Positions 10,289-21,694 of a stretch of DNA of 64,000 nucleotides are shown in pieces. A program made the translations under genes and the position numbers. Origin of the DNA: Ancistrus triradiatus (lineage: Eukaryota > Chordata > Actinopteri > Siluriformes > Loricariidae); NCBI GenBank assembly GCA_025084515.1, contig JAJAGP010000373.1, positions 124,001 to 188,000 on the forward strand, given 5' to 3'. The notes beneath the pieces were generated by a model. That model was not told where the DNA came from. It saw only the letters and a list, made by a program, of their open reading frames with translations, and did not search any database. Position 1 is the stretch's first letter, and each line of letters begins with the position of its first letter.

Positions 10289-10712
10289 CTGTCACTGGTG
10301 GAAATGATCTTGCTGTGAGCTCCCTCAAAGCCAGGTGAATAAGTGTAACTCTCCCCGTCATCTGTTGGAGCTGGACGATCAGTAACACTGGGCCAGCGAG
10401 CCATTGCCAGAGAGCTGTTCTGTGCTGGAAAGGCCAGCCCCAGGCTGGCTAAATCACTGTGGCTCCTCTGAAATGAATGGATGCCTTCTAGGCTGTCCGG
10501 CCTTTGAGGGACCTCCTCTGCAGTTGATTCAGTACTAATACTGCTGTCCTGCTCTGCTCGAGATTCCTCCTCCATTTCCATGTGGATGGATGAGCTGTGA
10601 GGAGGCTCATCATTTACATCCTGAGAATCACAGAGGGTCTTGGCCGATTCACAGCTGCTAAGGAGCTGCTCATCTCCAAGTTTCAGAGTTTCCATGCTTC
10701 TAAGGATAGGCC
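10289..10712 (-). CDS. lyst: LYST exon (acidic Ser-rich linker)
   Basis: This exon has 424 nt, entering in phase 1 and leaving in phase 2. Conserved blocks are LLSSCESAKTLCDSQ and HSFQRSHSDLASLGLAFPAQ. Between them is a low-conservation acidic and Ser-rich stretch, probably disordered. The acceptor is CTGACTACAG and the donor GACAG/GTGAAT. A Tc1-A transposon begins 63 bp upstream of the acceptor, so branch point and pyrimidine tract must lie in the short sequence in between or in the transposon. Confidence 0.91.
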
Positions 10713-10774
10713 CTGTAGTCAGAGAAACAGTGCCGTGTTAATCAAAAGACTTGAGAGAGATTTAATTCTATTTA

Positions 10775-12242
10775 CAGTGGGGCAAAAAAGTATTTCGTCA
10801 GCCATTGATTGTGCAAGTTCTCCTACTTATAAAGATAGGAAATCACATTGTAGGATTTTTAAAGGATTTAATTGTAAATCATGGTAGAAAAGTTTTTGGT
10901 CAATAAATTTGGTTCAACTCAATACTTTGTAACATAACCTTTGTTGGCAATGACAGAGGTCAAACGTTTCCTGTAAGTCTTAAAGCCTCCTTAAAGCCTT
11001 AGAGATCTCCTCTAGAGCAGTGATGTTTTGGGGCAACATGGACTTTCAACTCCCTCCACACATTTTCTATGGGGTTGTGTTCTGAAGACTGGCTAGGTCA
11101 CTCCAGAACCTTGAAATGCTTTTTACGGAGCCACTACTTCGTTGCTCGAGCAGTGTGTTTGGGATCATTGTCATGCTGGAAGACCCAGCCATGTTCCATC
11201 TTCAATGCTCTCACTGATGGAAGGAGGTTTTGGCTTAAAATCTCACGATACATGGCCCCGGTCATTCTTCCCTCAACACGGATCAGTCGTCCTGTCCCCT
11301 CTGCAGAAAAACAGCCCCAAAGCATGATGTTTTCACCCCCATGCTTCACAGTAAGTATGATGTTCTTGGGATGCGACTCAGCATCCTTTTTCCTCCAGTT
11401 GAGTTTTTAACAAAAAGTTCTATTTTGGTTTCATCTGACCACATGATATTCTCCCAAATCCTCTTCTGGATCATCCATATGTTCTCTGGCAAACTTCAGA
11501 TGGGCCTGGACATGTACTGGCTTAAGCATTGGTGCACGTCCTGGCACTGCAGGATCTGAGTCTCTCTTGGCAAAGTGTGTTACTGATGGTAACCTTGTTA
11601 CGTTGGTCCCAGCTCTCTGCAGGTCATTCATCAGGTCCCTCCGTGTAGTTCTGAGATTTCTGCTCACCGTTCTCATGATCATTTTGACCCCACGGAATGA
11701 GATCTTGCGTGGAGCCCCAGATTGAGGGAGATTATCAATGGTCTTGTATGTCCTACAATTGCTCCCACAGTTGATTTACTCACACCGACCTGCTTGACTA
11801 TTGTAGATTCACTCTTCCCAGCCTGATGCAGATCTATACTTTTCTTCCTGGTGTCCTTCGACAGCTATTTGGTCTTGGCCATGGTTGACTTTGGAGTCTG
11901 ACTTGAGGCTGTGGACAGGTGTCTTTTATACAGATAACGAGGTCAAACAGGTGCCATTAATACAGGTAAAGAGTGGAGGACAGAAGAGCTTCTTAAAAAA
12001 GTTACAGGTCTGTGAAAGTCCAGAAATCTTGCTTGTTTGTGGGTGACCAAATACTTATTTTCCACCATGATTTACAATGAAATTCTTTAAAAATCCTACA
12101 CTGTGATTTCCTGGATTTTTTTTCTCATTTTGTCTCTCATAGTTGAAGTGTACCTATGATGAAAATTACAGACCTCTCTCATCTTTCTAAGTAGGAGAAC
12201 TTGCACAATCAGTGACTGACTAAATACTTTTTTGCCCCACTG
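10775..12242 (-). mobile_element. Tc1-A transposon copy, 63 bp from a LYST acceptor
   Basis: Both ends are present (CAGTGGGGCAAAAAAGTATT at the left, TTTTTTGCCCCACTG at the right) with a TA duplication. The transposase remnant runs leftward from ATG 11882. The insertion is in the intron upstream of exon 10289-10712, with its left end 63 bp from the acceptor. Confidence 0.92.
10915..11882 (-). pseudogene. Tc1-A transposase, broken
   Basis: MIMRTVSRNLRTTRRDLMND and KHGGENIMLWGCFSAEGTGR sit in different frames. The first Asp motif region (HVVR, then DETKI shifted) is frameshifted near 11440, and the C-terminal EICM region is shortened by a deletion around 10980. No continuous frame exceeds about 83 codons. 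Confidence 0.85.
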
Positions 12243-12299
12243 TAGCTAACAATAGCAAATAACAAAAAAAAAAAGCCAATGATAATGCTAAGTTATATT

Positions 12300-12930
12300 C
12301 ACTACCCTTGAACGTTTCCACATTTTGTATTGTCACAAATTGAAATTTAAATTAACTTTTTGGGAATTAAATTTGATGAATTTGCATTAAATGTCCATAA
12401 TACTGATCTGTGAAGAAACTCAATATAGTTTACAAAAACACTCCCATATAAAAACATAAATTTAGTGAGTGAATAAGTATTCACCCCCATTGCAATTAGA
12501 TGTATCCTAAATAACTGAGAATAGGGTCCACCTGTGTGCAATTAAAGTGTCAAATGATCTCAATATAAATGTACCTTATTCTAGCAGGTACCAGAGATTT
12601 ATAGTACACCAACACAAACATCAAGAAAAAAAGTTATTGAAATAAGCTTCGGACAAACTTACAGAAAAGTACTGATCAGGGTGTGATTATAAAATGATAT
12701 CCCAAACTTTGAACATTAAATCAATTATTAAGAAAATGGAAAGAATATGGGACAACCATGTCTCTGATTACAAAAGGATGTCCATCAACGGTCAGTGATC
12801 AATTAAGGAGGTCAATAAAAAGGGAAGCAACCAAGAGGATGAAGGTTACTCTGAACTGGAGAGATCTGCAGCTGAGACAAACAAAGCTGCACACAGGACA
12901 CAACCACTTCCCAAATGTTTTACAGTATAT
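12300..12930 (+). mobile_element. Tc1-like N-terminal fragment (another family)
   Basis: A left-end-like ACGTTTCCACATTTTGTATT is followed by AATAAGTATTCACCCC and a decayed transposase N-terminus (SLITKGCPSTVSDQLRRSIK, then a ATKRMKVTLN-like block). The catalytic part is absent. Confidence 0.6.
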
Positions 12931-13346
12931 TAAGTCTTCTACATTAGTTTATCAATGATAAAAAACTTTTTAAATTCACATTTCTTTTGCAAAACATCAC
13001 CCAATCTGGTGTGACCACCCTTATCTTCAGCATCAATTCTCAAAGACACACTGACGTGTAGTTTTTGAAGGCACTCAGCCATTAATTTCACCAGTAACCA
13101 AGCCCATTTGAAAAAAATCAGCCCCAAACCTGCAGAGAACCTCCACTGTGTTTATAAAGACATGGGCGAGATAAGTTATAATAGAGACAGGCAATTTTGG
13201 TAGTCGCTCTGAGCAACTGCTAAATACAGGAAAGTCTGAAATGTCACAGATATACAATGAGGCAAGCTACTCAGACATCAGAACTTGATTCACTGTTACA
13301 AGCTGCTGCTCTCTCTATAGTTTTTCCTTATCTTTCCAGAATTTCC

Positions 13347-13585
13347 TGGGGTGTCACGGTGGTGCAGCGGTTAAGTGCAGTCACCTCACAGCTCCTGCAA
13401 CACTGGTTCAATCCCGACCTCTGACTCTATGTCCTCCCACAGTCCAAAGACATGCATTAAGTTAATTGATTAATAGTTTCGAAGTAAACTTATGTATCGA
13501 TGTAACCTTGTGTCTGTCACTAAATAGCCATTGATGCTGAAAGAATGGTAAATGAATCACATAAACAAACAAATAAATAATTCCA
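13347..13585 (+). repeat. SINE-like dispersed repeat
   Basis: Starts GGGGTGTCACGGTGGTGCAG, with GGTTCAATCCCGACC as the B-box-like part. It contains CCTCCCACAGTCCAAAGACA and ends in an AATAAATAATT tail. It is the clearest copy of this family in the window. Confidence 0.75.
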
Positions 13586-13615
13586 GAATTACCCCTCCCT
13601 TCTGCCACTTGCTCC

Positions 13616-13618
<3 letters not shown>

Positions 13619-13654
<36 letters not shown>
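13619..13654 (+). repeat. (TG)n microsatellite
   Basis: About 17 uninterrupted TG units, downstream (in genome order) of the SINE-like repeat and 100 bp from the inferred exon border at 13755. Confidence 0.95.
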
Positions 13655-13656
<2 letters not shown>

Positions 13657-13754
13657 AGTCACAGGCTGGGCGCGGTCTGCTCTCAATCTGCTACCACACC
13701 TGCTGCTCCTCAGCTTTGATTAAAAAAGACGTGTCATTGCAAGGACTACAGTAC

Positions 13755-13883
13755 CTTCAGTTCTTAATTCAGTTAATAAATGTGGGCAGAATGAGAGCCC
13801 AGAGCTGCATGTAGATTTCATGCCACTGTTGGACTGAAGCAGGTACATCATGGACTGTACTTTCTCCTCATACAACTTTCCAT
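13755..13883 (-). CDS. lyst: LYST exon (DGKLYEEKVQSMMYL)
   Basis: This exon has 129 nt. The entry, in phase 1, is clear: TGTCTCAG then DGKLYEEKVQSMMYLLQ. The 3' border is inferred. GAAG/GTACTG is a weak donor, but it gives the phase 1 that the next exon needs. The segment is shorter than the corresponding human linker, so a further small exon or a different donor cannot be excluded. Confidence 0.8.
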
Positions 13884-14573
13884 CTGAGACACAAATTGCA
13901 TATAAATGACACAAATTAGAAATTATGAATTTTCCTATAAAATACAACTGCACAATGTTTGTTATTAAAACATTCATCATGGGACATCTGTGTTGTGTTT
14001 ACTCTTGTGTTCTTGAAGGTAAACTGAAGAGGCATCAACACAACCAGGACAAGGCATGTACTTGATAGAAATACATACAACTAAAGTCATAAACCATAAG
14101 CGACCAATCAGCAAAGGCCCACAAATAATTTTACATTTAGAATTATAGTTGGCCCATTATTAAGGAACATTTAAAAAAACTTTTTTGGTGAACAGTGTCA
14201 ATACTATGCAAAAATACCACCTCCATTTAAAATGTTAATGTTAATTTATACATTGTCTGTTCTAATGTAACTAACCTTTTGTCTAGACAAGACAGTAACA
14301 AAGAAAGTAACAAATAAAAAGCAAATGCAGAAGATTTCAAGCATCTTGGAAAAATGAATAGGAAGAAAGTGTGATATCTGCAAAATTCTTATTTACCCAT
14401 TATACAGAAAATCTTTAAGCTCAATCTACTGAGTTTTAATAAAAACTAAATTTTGACTCCATCTCTGCTCCACATTTGGCCCCCAATAAGAAGTCTGAAC
14501 ACCCCTGACAAAGGACCCCTGAAACATGGCTTCTTTTATCCATTTACTAACAGCCTTAAAAAAAATCACCTAC
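13884..14573. other. LYST intron without recognised repeat
   Basis: AT-rich sequence between two LYST exons. I see no coding or mobile element signature. Confidence 0.5.
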
Positions 14574-14772
14574 CAATGTGCAGGAAGAAATAAAAGTTGG
14601 AGGGTGTGTGGCACACATAGGTGTTAGTTGGTGGGTGCACAGCCAACAGAAAGTTGTAGAGTAAACGTAGAAGGTCCAGGTCAGGAGGTGAGCCAAGAAC
14701 TTCTTGAATTATTTTAATAAAGGAGAGGCACACCCCCTGTGGTATTGAAATTAGGTGCTCATCCTGATTCTC
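14574..14772 (-). CDS. lyst: LYST exon (EVLGSPPDLDLL, HPPTNTYVCH)
   Basis: This exon has 199 nt, entering in phase 0 and leaving in phase 1. It carries FIKIIQEVLGSPPDLDLL and LLAVHPPTNTYVCHTPSNFY. The acceptor is TATTACAG and the donor ATTG/GTAGGT. Confidence 0.94.
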
Positions 14773-15119
14773 CTGTAATAATGAAGAGAATAAATGATGG
14801 CAACCGTGGCAAGGGAAAAAATCTCAAAAGGTGCAAGCTCAAACTGGGAACTTATTATCAATAGGTGTAAAAAGGCATTAGATGTAGCATATGAATATGG
14901 GTCTGAATACAAGAATTAAATGCATGTGTTTACAATTTTAGCAGCAGTACCTGAATAGTGCAATAACACCAAGAAGAAGAAATAAGAATAACAGGAGGAT
15001 TATGACAGTCTATCCTATGCATCTGAATTATTTGGTGAAACAGATCATTAATACTTTTGCTGAAATTCATACCTGTAAATATTTGCAACATGATGTGCTG
15101 TACAAGTTAATGTCGGGAT

Positions 15120-15545
15120 CAAAAATATTTTCATTTGTCAAGTTTAAGCAAGCACAAACTTTTCCAATAACTGTACAATCTGTGGTGAATCTCCCATTCT
15201 ACCACATCCCAAACGTGTTTTAACGGATTCAGAATCAGTGACTGGCAACAATACTCAACTAGGCTTTGGCATTCAAGCAATAATTGACTAGTATTAACAT
15301 GCACAAAACGTGTCAAGAAAACATTCTCTACACCATTACACCAACTCCATCAGCTTGGACTGTTGACCGAGGGCATTTTAGGTCCATGATTCATGCTGTT
15401 GGTACCAACTTCTGACCCTACCATCTGTGTGCCTTGGGAGAAGTCAAAAGTACTCAAACCAGACCATGGTTTTCCCAGTCTTCAACTGTCAAGTTTTGGT
15501 GAGCCTGTGCTCAATGTAGTCTCAGAATAGTGAATAGGACAGCAT
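15120..15545 (-). mobile_element. DNA transposon fragment, IS630/Tc1-like
   Basis: On the minus strand it encodes LNPLKHVWDVVEWEIH, which resembles the Tc1 Glu motif (LNPIEHLWDVVE). The rest matches a common fish repeat (CACCATTACACCAACTCCAT, TTCTGACCCTACCATCTGTG). Strongly decayed. It lies in the intron upstream of exon 14574-14772. Confidence 0.6.
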
Positions 15546-15714
15546 TTCAGTTACAGTTCATAACTATGCATCCCTCAGTGCGTCAAACAGTGTTAAACAT
15601 TACTATCATTAAAATATTATCACATTAACACATTGTATTTAAATTAAAAGTAATTTAAAGTATTTATCATAACACCATAGATCTATCAGTTTATAAAACA
15701 AGACAAATTCTCAC

Positions 15715-15852
15715 CTGCAACACTTGGCAGGTAAGCAGGAACCGCTGCACCACCTGGGCTTTGAGGAGCTGTCGAATGTTGAATGTCTGCTGGGGATGAT
15801 GGACTCTAATGAGGATTTCCAGTGCAGCCAGCAGAGTCTCCCATACTCCACT
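15715..15852 (-). CDS. lyst: LYST exon (GVWETLLAALEILIR)
   Basis: This exon has 138 nt, phase 0 at both ends. It carries SGVWETLLAALEILIRV and QLLKAQVVQRFLLTCQVLQ, helical-repeat sequence with near-identity to mammals. The acceptor is TTTGACAG and the donor CAG/GTGAGA, both strong. Confidence 0.94.
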
Positions 15853-16894
15853 CTGTCAAAGCAAGACATGACAAACTTTTTTTTTGCAGTCAGCACCAGG
15901 ATTATGGGCACCCTTGGAAAATATAGCTTAAAAGGTTATGTTAAAACCTTCATCTCACTATCTCATAATCTCATTCAACATGCATTGCACTCGGCAAGAA
16001 CAAAAGTCTAGGCACGTTTACAGGTTACACCCTAGTGTTTTTCCTCTGAGCTAAATTGGCAAATTAGGACTTAAAGTCAGATGTAGACAATTAGAACATA
16101 ATCAATTCTATGACTCTTCAAGCGTCTCATAGTGTTGTGCATAGGCTCCTCTAAGCAGCAGACTGAGAAACTAAACAAAGATGACAGGCACAGAGAGAAT
16201 GGAAAGAAAATTCCCTGCTTACAATTGCCACTGTCAAATATGTCACTAAGAAGAAGAAGTTAAGGGGAACTGTTGAAATTAAGATTAGGGCAGGTGGAAA
16301 AAGAAATCTTTCTAATAGAAGCCCTTGTAGACTGTATAGGTATGCAAATCAAAACCCTCATATAAATGCCAAAGTCCAAGTGAAAAGTTTGGATGGTAAG
16401 GGAGTAGTAGTGCACCCAGAGACTATAAAACACTGTTTGCACAAACATAATCTGCAACTGGATTGTCAGAGAAAACCTTACCAGTGGTATCATCACAGAT
16501 ACAGTGCATAAAGTATTCACCACAACAAATAGATAAGACAGAGGCCACCTGGAATCAAATGTCATGGTCCAATGAATAGATTGAACACTCTGGCTACAAT
16601 CCCTGAAAATATTCGCACAGGTGGAATAATTGATTCTACTGAATATCAACACATATAAAAGTGAAGAAACTGAATAAAAAAATCAACAGGTTATTATAAG
16701 ACCTACAGATCCTAAATATACTTTAAAATGAACCTTGAACTACTTCAAGAAACAAAATATGAACGTTTTAGATTGTCGTTCACAGTCTCGTACTGAATTA
16801 TTATTGAAAATCTGAAACATGCTCTACAGGAAACATGATCTAGGTGAAAAATAATCCTAAAGGCAGAATACACATTTTTCTGTATTTCTTTTTT
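15853..16894. other. LYST intron without recognised repeat
   Basis: The stretch holds an open frame of 130 codons on the minus strand (16260-16652) with no family resemblance and no splice-site context; I treat it as chance. Nothing else stands out. Confidence 0.45.
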
Positions 16895-17130
16895 TTGTAT
16901 TTATTTGATGTCACATCAGCTAGTCATGACAATAGCAAGACAGGTCACTGGGGCAATTTTAGAACTAACAAACAATGTTGGATGAAAGCAAAGTTCCCAG
17001 AGTAAACCTTCACAGACATGGAAAGCACATGCAAACTCCACACAAGTGGAGTCCAAAGTCAAAATCAAACCAGGGATCTCCTGAGCTGTGTGGCAACTGC
17101 AATAGTCGCTTACACCAACACACCGTCACT
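16895..17130 (-). repeat. SINE-like dispersed repeat
   Basis: An inverted copy. The tail TATTTATTTGATGTCACATC is at the left. The head near 17100 has the AACCAGGGATCTC B-box complement and TGGTGTAAGC. It ends about 110 bp from exon 17242-17391. Confidence 0.6.
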
Positions 17131-17241
17131 TTTTGCACATGACACATTTCATGCTTAAAAATAATTTGTCCAAGGGGAATAAAACATGTGTATAGGACAT
17201 TGTACAACATTATCTTCATGTATATATGTGCACAGTTGTAC

Positions 17242-17391
17242 CTGAGCTTTAGTCCATATCTTCCAGTCCAGTAGTATTTCAGAGAGTAGTCTGGGGTCCT
17301 GCACTACAGCAATTGTGTCAGTGTTCAGATGCCACTGGCCATTTTCCATTAGTGTCAGGATTGAGCCACTGCAGCAGCCGTCTAGAAGAGT
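17242..17391 (-). CDS. lyst: LYST exon (LLLDG-CC, LLDWKIWTKAQ)
   Basis: This exon has 150 nt, phase 0 at both ends. It carries TLLDGCCSGSILTLMENG and LLDWKIWTKAQ; the second block is nearly unchanged from mammals. The acceptor is ATACATAG, with a poor pyrimidine tract. The donor is CAG/GTACAA. Confidence 0.92.
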
Positions 17392-17640
17392 CTATGTATA
17401 TAAACATGAACATTGTTAATTAAAAAAATAGATGGTTTCATTCATCCATTGTCTTAACTGCTTAATCCTGGTCAGGGTTGCAAGAAAGCCAATGCCAAAA
17501 AGCCAAGAAAGTCTATATACATATTTCATATTTCAGCACTCACTGTTTTCACTTCCAACTCAACGATAAAGTTTTAACAATTTCTTGGACTTTCGCATCT
17601 ACATGACAAGTTATTTTCTATGGCTTTCTATGTTTTACTA

Positions 17641-19134
17641 CAGTGGGGCAAAAAAGTATTTAGTCAGCCACTGATTGTGCAAGTTCTCCTACTTAGAAAG
17701 ATGAGAGAGGTCTGTAATTTTCATCATAGGTACACTTCAACTATGAGAGACAAAATAAGGGGGGAAAAAATCCAGGAAATCACATTGTAGGATTTTTAAA
17801 GAATTGAATTGTAAATTATATTGGAAATAAGTATTTGGTCAATAAGTTTGGTTCAACTCAATACTTTGTAACATAACCTTTGTTGGCAATGACAGAGGTC
17901 AAACGTTTCCTGAAAGTCTTCACCAGGATTGCACACACTGTAGCTGGTATTTTGGCCCATTCCTCCATGCAGATCTCCTCTAGAGCAGTGATGTTTTGGG
18001 GCAACACGGACTCTCAACTCCCTCCACAAATTTTCTATGGGGTTGAGGTTTGGAGACTGGCTAGGCTACTCCAGGACCTTGAAATGCTTTTTACGGAGCC
18101 ACTGCTTCGTTGCCCAAGTGATGTGTTTGGGATCATTGTCATGCTCAGCCACGTTCCATCTTCAATGCTCTCACAGATGGAAGGAGGTTTTGGCTTAAAA
18201 TCTCACGACACATGGCCCTGTTCATTCTTCCCTTAACACGGATCAGTCGTCCTTTCCCCTTTTTCCACCCCCATGCTTCACAGTAGGTATGGTATTCTTC
18301 GGATGCGACTCAGACTTTTTTAACAAAAAGTTCTATTTTGGTTTCATCTGACCACATGATATTCTCCCAATCCTCTTCTGGATCATCCATATGCTCTCTG
18401 GCAAAGACGGGCCTGGACATGTACTGGCTTAAGCAGGGAGGCATGCCTGGCACTGCAGGATCTGGGTCCCTCTCGGCGTAGTGTGTTACTTATGGTAACC
18501 TTTGTTACTTTGGTCCCAGCTCTCTGCAGGTCATTCATCAGATACCTCCGTGTATTTCTGGGACTTTTGCTCACCGTTCTCATGATCATTTTGACCCCAT
18601 GGCATAAGATCTTGCGTGGAGCCCCAGATCAAGGGAGATTATCAATGGTCTTGTATGTCCTACAATTGCTCCCACAGTTCATTTATTCACACCAACCTGC
18701 TTTTGTAGATTCACTCTTCCCAGCCTGCTGCAGGTCTACAATTTTCTTCCTGGTGTCCTTCAACACCTCTTTGGTCTTGGCCATGGTTGAGTTTGGAGTC
18801 TGACTGTTTGAGGCTGTGGACAGGTGTCTTTTAAACAGATAATGAGGTCAAACAGGTGCCATTAATACAGGTAACCAGTGGAGGACAGAAGAACTTCTTA
18901 AAGAAGTTTTTACAGGTCTGTGAGAGCCAGAAATCTTGCTTGTTTGTGAGTGACCAAATACTTATTTTCCACCATGATTTACAATTAAATTCTTTAAAAA
19001 TCCTACTGTGATTTCCTGGATTTTTTTTCTCATTTTGTATCTCATAGTTGAAGTGTATCTATGATGAACATTACAGACCTTTCTCATCTTTCTAAGTAGG
19101 ATATCTTGATACTAAATAATTTGTTGCCCCACTG
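17641..19134 (-). mobile_element. Tc1-A transposon copy
   Basis: Both termini are present with flanking TA. Relative to the 3798 copy it lacks short pieces, including part of the KHGGGNIMLWG region near 18250 and part of the right terminal repeat at 19105. The transposase runs leftward from ATG 18784 and has many frameshifts. It faces the inverted fragment 19245-20082 in the same intron. Confidence 0.9.
17890..18784 (-). pseudogene. Tc1-A transposase, broken
   Basis: Recognisable blocks are MIMRTVSKSPRNTRRYLMND and the complement of the GWVFQHDND region. The GCFSA block and part of the first Asp region are deleted near 18260-18320. The longest frame on the coding strand is 68 codons. Confidence 0.8.
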
Positions 19135-19244
19135 TATATCTTTCACCAACACTGTCTTTAGATATTATATAGCACTTTCCAATTAAAATACTTTATGATC
19201 AAACATATATTTATAGAAGGGTAATTGTGTATATTGTGTATCGT

Positions 19245-20082
19245 GTCCCCCTGCTTAAGCCAGTACATGTCCAGGCCCATCTGAAGTTTGCCAGAGAACA
19301 TATGGATGATCCAGAAGAGGATTGGGAGAATATCATGTGGTCAGATGAAACCAAAATAGAACTTTTTGGTAAAAACTCAACTGGAGGAATAAGAATGCTG
19401 AGTTGCATCCCAAGAACACCATACCTACTGTGAAGCATGGGGGTGGAAACATCATGCTTTGGGGCTGTTTTTCTCCAAAAGGGGACAGGACGACTGATCT
19501 GTGTTAAGGGAAGAATGAACAGGGCCATGTACCAGGAGATTTTAAGCCAAAACCTCCTTGAGTGCATTGAATATGAAACGTGGCTGGGTCTTCTAGCATG
19601 ACAATGATCCCAAACACACCGCTCGGCAGCAAAGGAGTGGCTCTGTAAAAAGCATTTCAAGGTCCTGGAGTGACCTAGCCAGTCTCCAGACCTCAACCCC
19701 ATAGAAAATTTGTGGAGAGAGTTGAAAGTCCATGTTACCCCCAGACAGCCCCAAAACATCACTGCATGAAGCAATGGGTCAAAATACCAGCTACAGTGTG
19801 TGCAAACCTGGTGAAGAAATGTTTGACCTCTGTCATTGCCAACAAAGGTTATGTTACAAAGTATTGAGTTGAACTTTTGTTATTGACCAAATACTTATTT
19901 TCCACCATGAATAACAACTAAAATCTTTAAAAATCCTACAATGTGACTTCCTGAATTTGTTTTCTCACTTTGTCTCTCATAGTTGAAGTTTACCTATGAT
20001 GAAAATTATAGACCTCTCTCATCTTCCTAAGTAGAAGAACTTGCACAATCAGTGGCTGACTAAATACTTTTATGGCGCACCG
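19245..20082 (+). mobile_element. Tc1-A, 3' half only
   Basis: Starts abruptly at the VPLLKPVHVQAHLKFAREHM block and runs through WSDETKIELFG (first Asp intact) to a mutated right end (TTTTATGGCGCACCG in place of TTTTTTGCCCCACTG). The N-terminal half and left terminal repeat are missing. The frame breaks at about 19433. Confidence 0.85.
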
Positions 20083-20162
20083 TATATATACACACATACA
20101 TACATACATACATACATACACACATGCACGCACGCACGCACGCACGCACGCGCACACACACG
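20083..20162 (+). repeat. Compound TA/CATA/CACG microsatellite
   Basis: TATATATACACACATACATAC is followed by CACGCACG runs and CGCACACACACG, directly abutting the Tc1-A fragment and ending 34 bp before exon 20196-20369. Confidence 0.9.
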
Positions 20163-20195
20163 TTGTATAACATTCTGTTTCTAAGTCATGCGTAC

Positions 20196-20369
20196 CTTAA
20201 GGATATGATAGCCCACTATGCACTTGCTCTTCATGAGAACCTGGTGTATCATGGAGTATCCATGACAACACTCCATCTCGTGTGCACGATGCCAGTTGTG
20301 TTTAACCAGAGACAATAACACCTGCAATGCCAGTGCCTGAGTCTTCTCACATTCACTTAATTCCACTGT
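20196..20369 (-). CDS. lyst: LYST exon (CEKTQALALQVLLSLVKHN)
   Basis: This exon has 174 nt, phase 0 at both ends. It carries ECEKTQALALQVLLSLVKHN, YSMIHQVLMKSKCIVG and YHILK, which look like helical-repeat (ARM/HEAT-like) sequence. The acceptor CTCAAAATTAG/ACA is chosen because it keeps phase 0. The more distal ACAG would shift the frame. The donor is AAG/GTACGC. Confidence 0.91.
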
Positions 20370-21445
20370 CTAATTTTGAGAAAGTCAGAAAGTGTGAGGG
20401 TCAGAAAGAAAAGACATATTTTACTGGAAATACATTCATGCATTCAATTCTTAAACATTCATACATGCACCTGCACAAAGCCAAGTAGCAAAGAAAAAGT
20501 CTTTGTTATTCTTCTGTTTTTTGATATTGCATACGTCTTACACTTTATTATTTCATATCTTCAAAACCAAGGTATAGACATGATGTGTAATTAAAGACCT
20601 GAGAAACACTGTGTAAGTGCAAATTGTCCAGCCATTACTCCTATTAATGAGTGACTCATCAGTTCTCTTAGCTGTGTTGGAAGAGTTTAATGCAGGAGTG
20701 TGTAAAGTCTGGCCCTAGGGCCAAATGCAGCCCGAGAACAGATTTGAATTGACCCGGGGCATCACTCTTAAGAATACATTATTAATGGCCCTCCAGCATG
20801 TTTTTCCTTCATCTGACGGTGGCAGTAGTATGTAAATGACTTAAACAAGATCTGCTTGAGGGCCAGACTAACTGATCATCTCTTGCATGACATCTTGCAT
20901 GTCACAGCTATAGCTGTCAAACCTAACATGTATAATGTAATACAGAGTGCAACACTAACCCTCACATTAGTTTCTACTGGGCTGCCTCTTCTTGTAACTT
21001 CTGGTTAAGTTCTGGTTGAACTTTAAAGCAAGGACCATTTGTACAATATTTATTGTTGTATTTTGTTGGTTATGTGAATTATAAGAAGTTCTTTGTTAAT
21101 GAGTTCCAAAGGTCTGGTAATGCATAGCAACTGAGTAATAAATCACATGATTAATACTGATGTAAAATACTTGACATGTTTTAAAGATGCAGTACTATAG
21201 ATAATTGTTTTAAAGAAAATCTACAACCTAAATTATCTGCAGTTATTTGTGGTATTTTTCACTCTTTTGATCTGCTGCAGTTATTGCACTAAAATGTGCA
21301 ATTAAGTGGTTAAAAAAATGAATTCTTCGAATGGATAATTTATGAGTAATATTTTTGGCAAGACAGACCGGCCCTTAGGTATTTTGATATTGTCTAATCT
21401 GCCTAAACCCCCCCCCCACCAATTAGCTTTGTATGAAGGACTTAC
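20370..21445. other. LYST intron, mostly featureless
   Basis: AT-rich. A short stretch (20695-20880: GGCCCTAGGGCCAAATGCAG and GAGGGCCAGACTAACTG) looks like the ends of an old dispersed repeat but is too short to name. No coding signal. Confidence 0.4.
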
Positions 21446-21694
21446 TCGAGCAAAGAGGAAGACAAATGCACCAGTGCCACCGATTTTATGTAGGCAGCTG
21501 TGAAGGACAAGAGGTTGCGAGGCCTGAAGAAGTCTGAGTATGGGAGGCTCCAGCACAGGGCTCTGTACTTCTTTAGCACTGAAGGGTCGTTGGGATGTCA
21601 CAGGAGCTTTGGCCTGGCCTTTTATGTGGATCACAGGCTCATAGATGGTGTAGAGAGACGGACTGCTGGGAGAGTAAACAACTGCCAGGTTGTC
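21446..21694 (-). CDS. lyst: LYST exon (YTIYEPVI, IGGTGAFVFLFAR)
   Basis: This exon has 249 nt, phase 0 at both ends. Conserved blocks are YTIYEPVIHIKGQ, SQRPFSAKEVQS and IGGTGAFVFLFAR. The stretch between the last two is more divergent from mammals. The acceptor is TTCACTCAG and the donor CTCGA/GTAAGT. The block linking ConA-like and helical domains is one of the best conserved parts of LYST. Confidence 0.93.

Noticed and set aside
16260..16652. 130-codon minus-strand open frame in a LYST intron
   Set aside because: No start context, splice sites or family resemblance; codon content looks random for AT-rich DNA.
20695..20880. Possible hAT or other repeat ends (GGCCCTAGGGCCAAATGCAG)
   Set aside because: Too short, and no paired end or target duplication found.
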